A stretch of 64,000 nt of DNA from Gavia stellata (lineage: Eukaryota > Chordata > Aves > Gaviiformes > Gaviidae), in the NCBI RefSeq assembly GCF_030936135.1, contig NC_082595.1, positions 20,597,930 to 20,661,929 of the forward strand, given 5' to 3'. The notes beneath the pieces were generated by a model, which was not told the DNA's origin, made no database searches, and was given only the letters and a program-made list of their open reading frames with translations. Below, in pieces: positions 49,101 to 63,300 of this stretch; within the stretch, counting starts at the first letter, position 1, and each line of letters begins with the position of its first letter. The translations under genes were made by a program, and so were the position numbers.

Positions 49101-52100
49101 CGTTACTGTCAGGGAAGGACTATCCTTCGTGTTAAAGATGGGAAAAACAGATTGAGTCTTGTTCAAGAAGAAACATCAAAATAACACAAATTTTGCAGTT
49201 CCTAGCCTTAAATCTTAACATTAAGTGCACGCTCTGGCCAGTAAACACCATGTTTTATTTCAAGGCCTCGTGCTGATGATTCATCTGTCAACTTAGTCAA
49301 GGGTTCTTCACTGACTTTAATGAAATTGCACCAAAGTCTTATGATCTATTCCTTGAGCTCAAAGCACATGTGAGTGCAAGATATTAACAAATGACATGAA
49401 GTTTTGGATTTTTCCTTCCTTTTCTCACAGCTGTTTGCTTCAGTTACCTTTGAAGTTATAGAAGAAAGTAAGGTATGTCTGAATTACTCTCTGCTAATGA
49501 GCTGTAACAGTTAGATCAAATCATACTCTGTTTGAAAGCATGCTGAGTCTGAAGACTCCACTGTAGTAGGCTTCTCAAGTATAGTCCTGCTCCTGGAAAG
49601 GGCTGGGAAGTCTAGATATAACTGATCTGTTCTTGGTTGACATAGCCTAATAAGCTTTGGCTCACAAACTTAGAAGGCCACAGGTGTGGTCTAAGGCCAG
49701 TGCAGTTAGTCCCAAAGTCTATGTTGGCCTTCCTGAGAGTGAAATCCGTTCACTAGCTATGGGTACTCTTCAGTGGTTGGTGTACGTAACTCTGAAGGAT
49801 GGCTGTAAAGCTGCCAGCTACCTAGGGAGTGCTTGGAGGCTTGAAATAGTGAGTAAGATCCATGGCGTCCTCTCTCCTTGAGCACAGCTTGTTCAAACAT
49901 GGGCTTCTTGGGTTGGCTACTGCTCCAGAGGAAATTTGTTGTGTGATTGTTTGGGGTGGGGGGTGTGGAAATTCTTTTTTGATCTGTACTCAACAGTGCA
50001 GAAAACTGTATGTAATGCATTTGTCTCTTAAAGATACCCTGCATTTGTCTGAACTTTTGTTTTGTTGCATTGAAGTTTGTTATGTCTGTCCAGGCTCCTA
50101 GAACTCGAGCAGTGAAGAACGTGAGAAGGCATGCATGCTCCTCAATCATAAAGATGTGTCGGGATTACCCTCAGCTTGTCCTGGTATGTAAATTCAACTC
50201 TATCATGAAGAGTCTTGCCTCAATTTCAGCTGGATTTTGTGGGATCTTCAGCTTCCTTGGCTACAGCCTCTGTTTTTCTTCCAAGAAACATTCCTGCTGC
50301 ATAAATGGCAAAGTGTTTTATTCCCTGCACCTCCCTTCTTCCCACCCCCACCCCTGAAGAATTTTCTGCCTGAAGAGTTGAATTGTAAAGTGATGAGTTA
50401 AATGAAAAGCTGACGAGTTAAATGCAAAAGGGATGAGGAGGAGGATACAAGCAGCACTAGATTCGTTTTATAGGAATGTTTGCTGAATTTCCATTTGTCA
50501 CTTGTGGTGGTCTCGATACCTTAGCTGAAGACACTAGCAATGACTAATCTCCAGACTTTCTTCTATTGCTTAACAGATTGTAGGAGCAAGAGGAGAGTAT
50601 TTGTTTTCTGGATTAGCTTGAGGAGACTAGAAAAAAACCCCCACATTTAAAATCCATGAGCCCGTGTTTTGTTTGGTTTTGCTGAACTAAACAGCCTGCA
50701 TGCAAGATGCGTAGTTCTGAACTCCTCTCTTTAGCATTGTTTGTGTGGAGTCGCTCTAGCATTATGGGAGCACCATAGGACATTGCTAGTTTAAACAAAG
50801 ACAGTTTTTGAGGATGCTAATTAAGGTAATTTAGAGGTTCCAGTCTGCATTCTGCAAAAGCTGCTAAGAACTAGTGGGTTTGTCTTTGTCCCACTCTGCT
50901 GGTCCTTGAACTACAGCTTTCTCTTTCCCATGGCCAGCCAGACATCCTCGCTGGAAGAGCCAAGGGCCCAGAGCTGCCCCAAAATATGTTCAGATGACTT
51001 TGCTGAAGGGGATGATTGCTAATGCTTCTACAAAGTTACATGAAGACGTGGTTGTGACTAGAATGGGTAGGGAAGAAACTCAGCCATTCCTGTGGAGATG
51101 GTTAATAACGATTCATATGGTTATCACTTAGTTGTGAGCAAAGAGATGGAAGAGTCCTAAGTCTGGCACTTGAGAGACAAAGGAGCAAGGTACTTCTGTG
51201 AGCAAATTAAAGCACCAGAACTATTCTGAGGTGTGACACTGCTGTAAGACATATAACTACCTAGAAGAGAATTCCTGTGCTTATTTCAGTCATTCTGGAG
51301 GCTAAAGTGAACTGGATGCAGGATGATGATAGAGGGGTAGGGAAGAAAAGAGGTTCTTTTAGACTGAACATCAGAGAAACTTGAGACTGAGAAGGAGATG
51401 GCTGTGTAGAGAAAAGGTAACTTAGACATGCTCCTCCAGCTGTTCTGCATAGTACAGTACACCCCACCTCTGCCTCCCCCAGTGGCCCTTCTCCACACCA
51501 AATGCATGACACACTTTCACTTGGATGTGTTTTCTAGCCAAACTTTGAGATGTTGTACAACCATGTGAAGCAGCTGCTCTCCAATGAGCTACTTCTGACG
51601 CAGATGGAGAAGTGTGCCCTTATGGAGGCCCTCGTCCTCATCAGCAACCAGTTCAAGGACTATGAGCGGCAGAAGGCTTTCCTGGAGGAGCTCATGGCTC
51701 CTGTTGCTGGCTTATGGCTCTCCCCAGAGATGCAGAGGTATGGGTCGTTTTTCTGAGCTTTGAGGTGGATGTGTTACAGAGGTAATGTTGCATCCAACAA
51801 GGGAATGTGCAAACCAAATGAGGATGGTGGGGTGCCTCGTGACGTCCCATGCTCTGGGCAGTAATTGTGGTAATAGTTCTGCAGTTCAGAAACTGCCAAC
51901 TGAGTCTAAATACTGTTTGTTGAAAATTGCTAGATAAGAGTTGTTTAAGGTGCTAGAGGAACACTCCCAGCACGCCCAAAGCATTTGCAGAAAATGAGAA
52001 ATAAAAGATGTCTTTGCTCATCTCCAGGAGAAGCTAGGAAGCTGAGCTCTCCTTACTAAAGCTGAGGTGTCCTGCAGCCCTGGCCAGCTGGGCATGCACA

Positions 52101-55100
52101 AGAGTTTTCCAAGCGGGGCCATCTTTGTAAGAGATTCTGTATTTGTTAAGATGTTTACTGCCAGTGCAAAGCTCTGCTCAAATTCCCTGGTACGAACAAT
52201 AATCCCTGTTGCTGTCTTTTCCTACTGCCAGAGTCCTCTCAGATCCTGAAGCCTTTATCTCGTATGTGGGTGCAGACAACAAAATTGCTGATCCAGTCTT
52301 GGAAGATCCTAGTGGCCTGAACCGCTCTAGAGTGAGTATCGTTACCAGAAGAGGTGTAATCCTTAGCAAGATGGGACTTGCCTCCTTCCATCCCCCATTT
52401 CTGTTGTGGTTACACACAAGGTCTCTCCTGATCGTCTGCTTCTTCAGGGTGTGGATCAGTAGGTTTTTCAGATTGCAGAATAACAGGCTGGCTTTTGCCT
52501 CTTTAAGCTACGGTAATGAGCATGTAGGCCATGCAAAACCAGATTATTCAGTAGAGTGAAGCACACTATTTCCTACTCTTTGTGTAGCAGAGTTTTGTTT
52601 TGGAGAAGCAATTGGTTTACATGATTTTTGGAAATACAGTGCAGTGAATTGTGCTTTCTGAGCCAGGCATTATGGAAAATGTCATGCTGAGACTGCAGCA
52701 TCAAATATAATTAAAATTCATACGAGGAGATTTGTGTTGTTCGAGTTGTTAGTGAAATGTATTCACTTCTTGGACAGACTGCAAATGGAGTTGCTATCTT
52801 TAGGTCTGTAGAAGACACTGAAATGCAGTCCACAGAGCTGTGCTTGTGATTTGGGACTAATGCAGTTTGACCACTGTGTCATCACAGATCTCTACATCCG
52901 TCCCAGCACATGAAGGAGATGAGAAACTGGTGGTGTAGACCCTTCCTTTTAGAGGGCAACCTACCCAATTGCTTGATACTCATGAGACCATATGCATTGA
53001 TGCTTTGTCTAATAGTGAGTTCCTAGACCACCTTGCCATGGCCAAGGGTCGCTGAAGATGATGGAACATAGCGGGATCGTTTGCTGCATTTTCTTGGCAG
53101 CAAACCCACATGAGTTTGTTCCTGTCACCAGATTAGGCTCACTGTAGAGCGTTCCCTTTGAGATGGGATGACGATGGGTTTCTCTGAAAACCTATTTGTT
53201 CACGTTGTGCTCTGGCTAAGAAACACTCTCTCCACATCTCTTGCTGCAGATAAGCTTTTGTGTGTACACCATTCTTGGAGTTGTGAAACGAGCTCGTTGG
53301 CCTGCTGCTACTGAAGAGGCGAAAGCTGGAGGATTCTTGGTGGGATACATGCCCAGTGGAAGTCCAATCTACCGTAATCCCTGCACTGAGCAGGTCCTGA
53401 AGCTTCTTGACAATTTACTTGCTCTCATAAGGTGGGTCAAATTGACTTGAAATAATTTATGTTGACTTAAGAATCTCTGAAAGCCAAACTGTGATAAACA
53501 CACGGAATGCTCAGAGCATGTTTTCCCAGTGAAGCCAGCAAGAACACAGGCTGGTGCAGGTGCCCAAGTACTGTTCCTGACTGTTCACAGTGGGGAATGG
53601 CACTGGGGAAACTGGAGCCTTCTGAATGTTCTTTGGCCTGGCCTACAAGTGTCCATCAAAGCCAATGGGAGCTTGGGCTGGGGTTGCCTCCCCCACCTCC
53701 ACTGCTATAAATCTGACACCCAGTTAATCGTTTCTCGACTAACATCTCTGCTCTGCCCTCAGCCCCTACAAGGCCACCTCTCCAGTCACCACCAGGGCAC
53801 TCCCAGCTCTCATCGCATCCTGTTTGCGTTGTTCTCTTCAGTGTTAAATTAAGCTGGTTTTGCTGAACATGAACACCAGCCTCCTGAAGCACTGTCTGCT
53901 ATTGAAATCAGTGGATGCATACTCTCAGGCTGTTGCTACCTTGCAGTGCCTCTCTGCACGTCACTGGTGTCGTGTGCATCTGGGGCAGCCAGAGGAGGGA
54001 GCAAGAGAAGGCAGAAAAGCGGAATCCTGAATAACACAGTTCCCAGAATTATAAAGGAGGAATCTGTCTTGGAGTAACTGCTGACACTGGGGATTTTGCC
54101 AGGCTTATGGCGCAATTTTGTGAGATAACGATAATGTTATGTACCTGAAAAGTTGGGGCTCTGTCCTTGGCAGGAGCCTGTTGAGAAGGAGCATTGTCAG
54201 CTCCACATAGATTTTTCAGCTCCCAGGTCTGTGAGGAAAGGGGCCCTATTACTCAAGCTCTGTCTAGTCAGGTTTGTTTGGTAGTCACGGAGCTCAGGAC
54301 TGTGCTGTTTCCAGTGAGAAGCAACATGCTGGACTGGTAGGACAAGCACGTGCTGTCTTGGCCCACCCTAGCAGTGCTTCGCATCACAAAGCTCTGTGTA
54401 GCACAGCAGGTGGTACTTTGGCCAGTGAGCAGGGTTGAACCATCTTGTTGTGGCTGTGGAGCTGTGCTTGGAGTGTTTTTGCCTTTTATACTGGAAGGCT
54501 GAAGATCCTATCGATGAGCTTTTGGGAGAGGTTGGGTAGAGTAGAATTGCCTGAGTAGAGGTAGCCTCATGCCATTTCTTCCAGAGCCTAGAACATGCTC
54601 TGTCCGTATTGTGGGAGACCAACTAAACCAGTTCCCAAGATCTGAACAAACTGCAACAGACAGACTTTTTGTTTGTGCGATCGCTGTTCTTGCCAGAACT
54701 TACGCATTATTAAAAACACTCGGGATCTCTGTTACAACAAGCTTAGTAAATTGTTGTCAAACTCTGTCACTACCTGTAAAGAAGCAGAAATTCTGTGCCT
54801 GCTTGTTTACCACCTCCAGGAAAATGCATGAGCTATGTTCTATTGCCAGTGCTTCCCCATCTACATAAAGGAAGAGGCTCCCTGGCTGTTTTTTGAGATA
54901 ATGCATCTGTGTTGTTCGAGCATCTCCCCTGCAGACCAAAATCTTTTCTGAGCACATGGTAGTAACATACATGGAGCGGCCTGTACTTCAGTCAGAGGTA
55001 TCCAGGCGTTTCTTAAGGCTGGATGCTCCAACAAGAACCAATGAATGATGTATTAAGAGCAGTAGACCCTCCACTTCATACGTTTCCTGGCTGCTGCTGG

Positions 55101-57347
55101 ATGTAGAGGCCTCTGTGTGTGACAATTGCAAGCTCATAGTTGTTCAGTGCAAATGTTGATGATGCTTATGTCTTTCTGAAGGAGTTGAAGCTTGTGCTAT
55201 GGAGCGTCTCGTGTGGTTTTTGCTAGCTTTGAGTGCTTTTTCCATGTATTGCTTCCTCAGACCCTCTTTAATGTGGATTATACAAGGGAATAAGGAATCT
55301 GTAGCAGCCTGTCAGCAAGCAGGAAGTACAGGGATATGAGGAAGGCTGACTGGCAGGAAAGCTGCCTGTGTTGAGGATGCCTTCAGGAACATAGTTGCAT
55401 TACTACTTGGGGATGGGTGCTTCTCTTAGCTCTGTGCCATTAGGTAGCTTTCTGTGGGGATAAGTACGGTCCAGTGTTGCTCATGTGCTTATGCAGGAAG
55501 CAGATGTGGAAGTCCTTACAGACTGTGTTGGTTACTGTGTGGGCAGATCTGCAAGTAGCAGCAGCACAGATCCTACTGAGCAGCTGAATTGAACACCAAG
55601 TCAGGCACCAGTATGCAAAAAAAGGGCGTTTTGCAGGCTGAGCAGTTGGGTCTGCTGCTCTCTGGATATTGTGTGGCATTCTTCTGCTGTGTTTGCAGAC
55701 AGAAGCAGTGGAAGTTGCTAAGCCATTGGGTCTTTGCCAGGGTAAGTAGCTTAAGCTGAGCTGATACCATGGATGAGACCAAAGAGCCAAGAGGAATAAG
55801 AGGGAGTCCAGGTAACAAGGAAAAATAAGGTAGTTTTGACTGGCATAGACAGTGTGGTGTGTTCCATGACAGCCTGTCTTTTTGTGCCTGCACATATTTG
55901 TCTCTGTCCTGGTAGCTGTATTTACTGAACAATTTTGAGGTTGCTTTGTTAATGACTGCTTGCAGCTTTTTGAGTGATGATTCTCCTGTCCTCTGTGGTA
56001 CCTCATTTCATATAGATGCTTTCTAGCTTCTGGCTTAAATTGTTCTTTCCTGAATTTAAACCCAAATCATGATCTCCAGCCACCTTTAGATGAAGGCGCA
56101 CTTCTGGAGTCAGTAGCTGCATGAACTGGTTGGCGCAGCACCTTTATTGTGCTAGGATTTGATCATGTTTTTTACAAATGGACTGGTCAGGCTCAGCAAA
56201 TGCTTTGCATGGACAAAAGCTTTTTTAGAACTCCTCTTAATGAAATGCTGACTACCAAGGCATTAATGCTGATGAAAGAATTGTTGGATAGACGTGGATG
56301 CTGTAGGCATTTTCAGTGTAGACGGCTCCAGCTTTACATCAAGATTCTTCAAGAATGGGCTATCCTAAAGGACTCATCTTCTGGCCTTCAAGCCCATCTC
56401 TGTAGGCATCAGATGCTCTTTCCAGCAGAGCTGTGACCATCGCTGAAAATACTCCCCCAAGTCCTGCCATATCCTTTGCTTGTCTTTTCTAAAGCATAGA
56501 TGTCTCTTGAATTTTGTTTTTCCATGTTCTCCTGCGTGTGGGTTGCCCAGGAGTGCTGAGTCTCAGCTGGAACGTGCCTAGGGGCTATATCTTCGTCATG
56601 TATGAGGGCTGTTAGATGCTTTTTTTAACTGCCATGGGGAGCAGCTGATTAGCCGGTTTTTTTTCTCCGTTACCACTGGGACCTTGCTAAAGTATTAAGG
56701 GAGATCAGCCTGTGAGTGAACATCTGCCCTCGCAACTGTCAAACTTGAGAAAATGCTTCAAGGACTCTGAAACAACTAAGGACCATGACCGCAGCTTCAG
56801 GATATGACTGTCTGACCCATCCTGCTGGGGTTGGAGCAGCAGGATTTCAAGGTTCACCGCCTGCAATTCCACAGTCCTTGGGTTCGCCCCACTGCCCTTC
56901 AGCCCAGCATGAGGCAAAACCATCATTGGCATGGAGCAGGCAGGAGACATACAAGAAGAGGTGATTTTAGTAGCTAGGTTTCAGGATAGCCTCAAGCAGA
57001 AATGCATAGTTTTTTGAGTCAGTGGAACAGCATTATCCAAACTTTGGTGGAGGCTGGGCTGCTCCCTAGCCTCTCTTGGGAAAGTAAAACCAGCTTGTGC
57101 CCCCTTTGAGGCCTGTGGCATGGTGTTAGATCCAGCCCAGAATGAGAGTATGAGTCATTAAGAAGTTATTTGTATAGCTTTTTCTTATGAAACTTACATA
57201 CTTGCCTTCCTCACCTGCAGTGAGCAGGGAAGTATTTAACCCTTGCAGAGAGAAATGGGATAGTTGCCGTTTCGGAGCTAACTCAGGCTCTCTGCAAACT
57301 CAGGCAGACGTCTCGGCATCAGGGTTGCCAGGATTGTGAACAGAGAC

Positions 57348-57388
<41 letters not shown>

Positions 57389-60300
57389 TTAAGACATGAG
57401 TGAAAGCTGAGACTCTGGACAACATACTGAGGTCTGTCCATGCTCCCTTCCCCCAGCCATTCCCATGTACCCCCCTGCTTTGGGAAACGCTGCTCTAGGG
57501 GGAGATACTGAGTTGCCCTTGATCACCTCTAGCAGCAGGTACAATGGCATTGCAGTTTTGGAGGAGGCTGCAGGATTTGTGCTGTGTGCAGCTGGCGACA
57601 CCCAGAGTGGAGGTCTGAGGTCTCAAAGGAGAGAGGTAGGTGAGAGAGACACCCCCTGCCAAGTCCAGCTCTGAGTGTCAGTACCCTGGCTAAGAGGGGG
57701 CCCATTTTGGCCTGGATGGCAAGAACCAGCCACCTGTGGCTGAACTGGTGTCCTTTGTGGAGAGCTGACCGTGGCCACCTCCTGATGATGCGGAATTGTT
57801 CCCAGCTGGATGTGTTCTCCAGGGGGCACATATCTCTGCCATGAGTAACATCTGATCAGACTGATGTTCTCCCTAGAGTCCCTCCAATGCCACCTGCCAT
57901 TCTGGGGACTGTGACCCATCCCTGGGGGGCAGTGTGTGTATTTTGGAGCTGAAACAGCCCTTCCCTCTGCAGGGGCCTTAGGTGCAGAAGATCTTTTGAA
58001 ATTACAGAATCTGTGTCTTGTCAGTTTTTAAAATACAGTCTCTGATCCCTTTGGCCAAGCTAATAAGCTGTTGCCAGCATCGACTGGAGAATTGCTGGGA
58101 GTTTTTACTGCCAGTGCTTGCAAGGGGTGGGGTGAACTGAAATAAGTGGAGGGGGCAGCCAGGAGATTCAGGACATGAGGTGGAGTCACTCCATGTCTCT
58201 GTTGGGTCAGTTTCCCCAATATTTTTGCAGGTGGGGAAGGGGGATCCCATGCACACGTGCTTGGTCTCACCTTCCTCATCATCTGCCTCAGAGGAGCTGT
58301 TCACAAGCTGAAGGAGAGGATCCCACTGTCAAGGGCAAAAGGGGTTGACCCACATGAGTATAAACCAAGTACTCTTCTGTTTCAGGACTCACAACAATCT
58401 CTACATGCCAGAGATGGTGGCTAGGCTGGGGGAAACGTTTGCAAAGGCCTTAGACATGCTGGAGGTGGAGAAGAATGCCATCCTAGGTAAGGGGCTTCTC
58501 TTCAGGAAGAATGTGTGGGCTGATTCTCAGAGGTATTTGAGGTAGTGGTCCATCAATAGCAGTGGAAGTGAAGAGGGGCTGGAGAGCCAGCTTCTTCATA
58601 GTATTCACGGCTCAGCTATGATTTGAACCTGCTGAAATGAAGAAGTTAGATAAATGCTGGTCTCAGACAAATTGGTTTCTTCTGCGTGAAATGAAGGGTA
58701 CCCTGCCAAACTGCTTATCCCAGCTGGGTGGTGGTCTCTGCAACATGGTATTTCAGGCTGGAGAGACAGGGGGTGCTGTAATTGTCTGCCTTTGAGCAGA
58801 ATTAGTGCTCAGCAGGATCCCTGAGTGCTGTTGCAGAGACCTGTCCTGGAGGGCAAGAGCCAAGTCCTTCAGTATGGCCCTGTCATTTGTTTCCAGACAG
58901 TGTATTAGAAAGAGGCTTTTGTAACCATCTTAAAACAGTTTTCAGCTTGTGAACACAGAATCTTTACCGCCAAGCAGAAGTAGGTGGCCTTGTGGATAAA
59001 GTGTGGACCATGACTCTGAAAATTGGGGTTTAACTTCAGGTTCTGACAGACAGTGAAGTATTCTGGGGAAGTTGCTTTGTCTTTCTTATCTCCATTTCCT
59101 ATCTGTAAAATGAGGACATGCTTCCTTTACCTGTTTTCTGTGACCTGTAAACTCTCTGTCTGTGAACCACTGCACATAAAGCAGCAGGGCCTTGATCTCC
59201 ACTCTAAACTTCTTAATATCATAGTTCAGCAGTAGCTTGTGTCCTGACAGAGATGAATACAAACCTGAAGGGATGGGCTATTAGAGGAGCTGCACAACTG
59301 TCAGCTTTGCTTCTGACTGGGTTCTGATAGCTCCAGTAAGTTTTGCTTTGGTGAAATGAGGGGGCTATAACAAGCTTAGTGGGAACACCTCTGCTCTGGG
59401 TACAACCACCCTGAACTTGGCTGATCTCTATGGGGAGGTTCTGCACCAGGGTTGCTGCACCTCTTCCCATTTGGCTGCATGTTGATCTTGCCAAGCACTT
59501 TCCTCACTGCTGTCAGGCTGGCTGGGGCCTGCCCAGCATGTTCTGAAGGTGCGCTGTGTTCTCTCATTAATATAGCTGAAGCTTATTCTCTCCCACAGGT
59601 CTCCCTCAACCTCTGCTGGAGCTTTATGACTCTCCTGTTTACAAAACGGTCTTAGAAAGGATGCAGGGCTTCTTTTGTACCCTGTACGACAACTGGTAAG
59701 AGCACCAGATATATCCCACACACAATCCAACATTGCACAGCTCAAACAGTAGGTTATTGCTGGGTGCTGACTTCTAGAGTTAGGACACAGCTCATGTGAA
59801 AAGTCTATAATATCCAAGTACGAGTTGCGGTGGTAAACTATACTCGGTGGTTGTAACTTGCCATATACACATGGAACGCAGTTGCTGAAAAAGTACCTCA
59901 AAATGTGGATCTGCTTTTAGCTCTTCTGCAGTTAGGTAGTCAGACCTAGTTTGTGTCTCTGCCACTTTTAATTGTGTGTTAGGATACATCAGCACCTGAA
60001 AGTGCATTTTAGTACTTAAATACTTCATTCATTGTCCCTCTGCAGGTATCCCAAAAAAAAAGAGATACCATGTTAAAATTCCTCTATAGTATTTGTTTAA
60101 GAACATGGCAACTATCTAATCTCAAGACGATAGTACTTGCAGCCTTTGCAGGCCAGAAGCATGGTACCTGTTACCTAGCAGAGTTGCAACTAACTTGGTT
60201 TTTGTTGCAGTTTCCACATCCTGGGAAATGCCGGCCCTTCCATGCAACAGGATTTCTACACCGTTGACGGTCTCGCCACCCAGCTCCTCAGCTCAGCTTT

Positions 60301-63300
60301 CATCAATCTCAACAACATTCCTGATTACAGACTGCGTCCCATGCTCCATATCCTTCTATCACTATTTCAGGCCAGCTAGGGAGGCTTTTGAGCATGTAAA
60401 TTGAAAATCTGGTGGCTTCCTAGCATTGTTTTGAGTATGGCCAAGCCAAAGAAGGGTGATTGAGGAGGTACACAAACAGGGATACACCTGGTGTGGATGA
60501 GGGTTGAGCCTAGGAGGGCATGAGCAGAAACAGCAGTGCCTGGGGTCAGAGAGAATAAATGCAAAGGATTTGTGTGGTCTTGGAGGCACCACAAGAGGTG
60601 GGTAGTGTCTTCTGGGGGGCAAGGGGGCTTTGAATAGTGTAGGAGCTTGGCAGTAGGGTGTCTGACTAGACCTTGTCCTTGTGTGGGAGACCATCTGGGG
60701 TTCCCAGCCCACTTTCCAGGGCTGGACATTCAGTCTCACAGCTAGGAAATGGGCACTAAGCACCCTCAGCTTTCTCAGCTGAACTGTCAGGGGAGGAGGC
60801 TGAATACCTCATGCTCTTGCTGTGTAGAGGTGCCACTTGTTAATTCAGGGCTGTGAGAAGATGGGCTTCAAGATGTCTGTCGCTTGTCCTCCCAGTGGAA
60901 TGGGCTCGTTTGGGCAGTGTGCTGCAGTCTCCCTAGCAGCTGGCCATGTGTGCTGGGTCTCTTCCTTAACTGGTCTGTGCAGGTGTGTTTGTGAAGCCCT
61001 TGGTACTCTCCTGTCCTCCAGAATACTACGAAACCCTTGTCTGCCCCATGCTGGGACCACTCTTTACCTATCTGCACATGGTAAGAAAACAGCTTGTTTG
61101 GTGCCTGTTACTTGGCAGTCCAGACTCCTTGTAGCAGCTGGCAGCAATGTGTGAGAACATCTGTCTTTCCAAAGCCAGCAGAGACAAGGGCAGAGCCTTG
61201 ATGCTTAATAATTTTGTTGCTGTTTAGGGGGGCTTTTGAGGTGCGTTGAACCCTGGCTGTTGCATAGCACCCCCTACTGTGAATTCAAACTTGTGGATAT
61301 CAGCTCTTCAACCTTCAGCCCTGAGAATTTTTGTGGGTTTTTTTTTCCCTGTGTCCCCTCATTTTCCTGACAGCTCACTCAGATTCTTACAGCCAGCACA
61401 GCCACAGCGTCATCAGCACAGTTGGTAGCAGTTCTTGTCCCATTCAAAATGAGGCTTGGCATGAGAGCTGTGTTTAAAGCTCTTGTGCTTCTATCAGCAG
61501 TTATCACTTGGGCCTCTTTGCATTGTGTCCAGCATGACTCCTTAGGAAGGTACTGAATTTTCCCTTTTGTCTTGAACAGAGGTTGTCTCAGAAATGGCAG
61601 GTGATCAACCAGCGAAGCATGCTCTGGTAAGCTTTCACCTCTTGAAATGAGTACTGAAATGGGAAGTGGGATGGAGCTTTGGCCCTTTTCCCATAGAACA
61701 GCCCTGCCAGCAGAGAGCTGGAAAACACTGTGTTCACCCTGATGGTGACTCACTCCCTGTGCTTGAGCAGAGGGGATACTTTAAGACATTGGCTCCCTTC
61801 ACACTAAAACCTGTTCTCCTCAGCGATGATGATGCTGCAGATGACAACCCTGAGTCTCAGGAGATGCTTGAGGAACAGCTGGTGAGGCTGCTGACCCGAG
61901 AAGTCATGGATCTCATCAGTAAGTGAAATCAAGCTAGGTCCCCTGGGATATTTGGGAAGTTTGCCCTGGAGAGGACAATAGCAATTTCCAATGTGCAGTA
62001 AAACTTAACTATAATGACCAGTAGTATTTAACATAATCCTTAGAAGCTAGGTGTGAGACAGTTAACCCTGACAAAATCTTAGCTAAAACCTAGTAAGAGG
62101 TCAATTTAAAACCTTCAGAAGAAAGTTTTCTTTCTTTCATTTAGGGCTCCATGTTTTTGGCACTGTCCCTGTAGGAGTCCAGTCGTCCTTTGGAATCTGC
62201 GTTCTCCCTTTCTGTGCCCTGGAGCCCAATACAGGACATTGATTTGTGGACAACCTGAGCATAGAGCAGTTTTGTTGCTGGCAATTGCCATGTCTCTAAC
62301 CGGACAGGAGGGAAGAGTCCCTCCCCCAACGCAATCTCCTTTGTGCTCCCTTTCTCCAACATTGTGTTTTTGCCAGTGTGGCTTTTAGCAGAGAGACTGG
62401 GAAAATTGGCTCTGCATAGAGATTACAGGTCCTCAACCTTGTATCTCCTTTCTTGATTTGCCTTGTTGCCTTAAGATGCTGCTCACCTCAGGTTATAGGC
62501 TTCGAATGGTTTTGCATGTTCCTGGTTCTCAGTAGTTTGAAGCAGCCACTGTGCAGCAGGTTCCACTGTGGGAGGATGCTGTGGGTGGGGTGTTTCAGCC
62601 TTCCAGGTAGGGCAGTATTTGGCTTTTATACTGGGCTTTCAGATTCTTCAGATGCTGTGTAAGAGCTGGGGGAGCCTGAAGCAGCTGTGAGTCCATCAAA
62701 GACTGTAGGATAATCTCTGCATGTTCTGAAGTAGCATCTTCCCTTTTCTGCCCCTCTGACCTGCAACTGTTTTTGCAGCTGTTTGCTGTGTTTCTAAGAA
62801 AGGCGTTGAGCATAACACTACTGCTGCTGTAGATGGAGACGGTGAGTAAATGCCCACCTTTTGCCTTTACTCCCCGTGGCTTGTGCAAGCACTTTTCCCA
62901 TTTCTTCATGCATTCCTTGAGGGAGAGGCTGGCCTGTTGCTGGAAGTTCTGTGTGAGGGGTATAGATTTGGTAAGAAGCCTTCAGCTCTGTCCTGCCCAG
63001 CGTGTCTGGGGGCCACAGAAAAACCTGGTCTAGCCAAGGAACAAATGTGCTGTAGGGTTCACAGGTAGCATGCTGGAGCAGCTGATTCTTAAGGCACTAA
63101 GAGGGCTGAGGAGAAGAGGAGGATATGCATGGTCTTCCCAAGAGCTGGAGGTAGCTAGTTGGGTGTTCTTCCTGCCCCATAAAGGGTGGGTGCTTTCTGC
63201 TTGGAGAGAGGTGTTCTGTCAAGCTGTGCCAGCATACCAATTTTGTGTGCTGTCCCCTGGTCCCCAGCTTAGTTCTCACTGTGCCTCCCTCAGTCCTTGG

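Noticed and set aside
55440-56006. 188-codon minus-strand open frame in XPO5 intron 20
   Set aside because: No recognisable domain, no start context and no similarity I know; probably chance.
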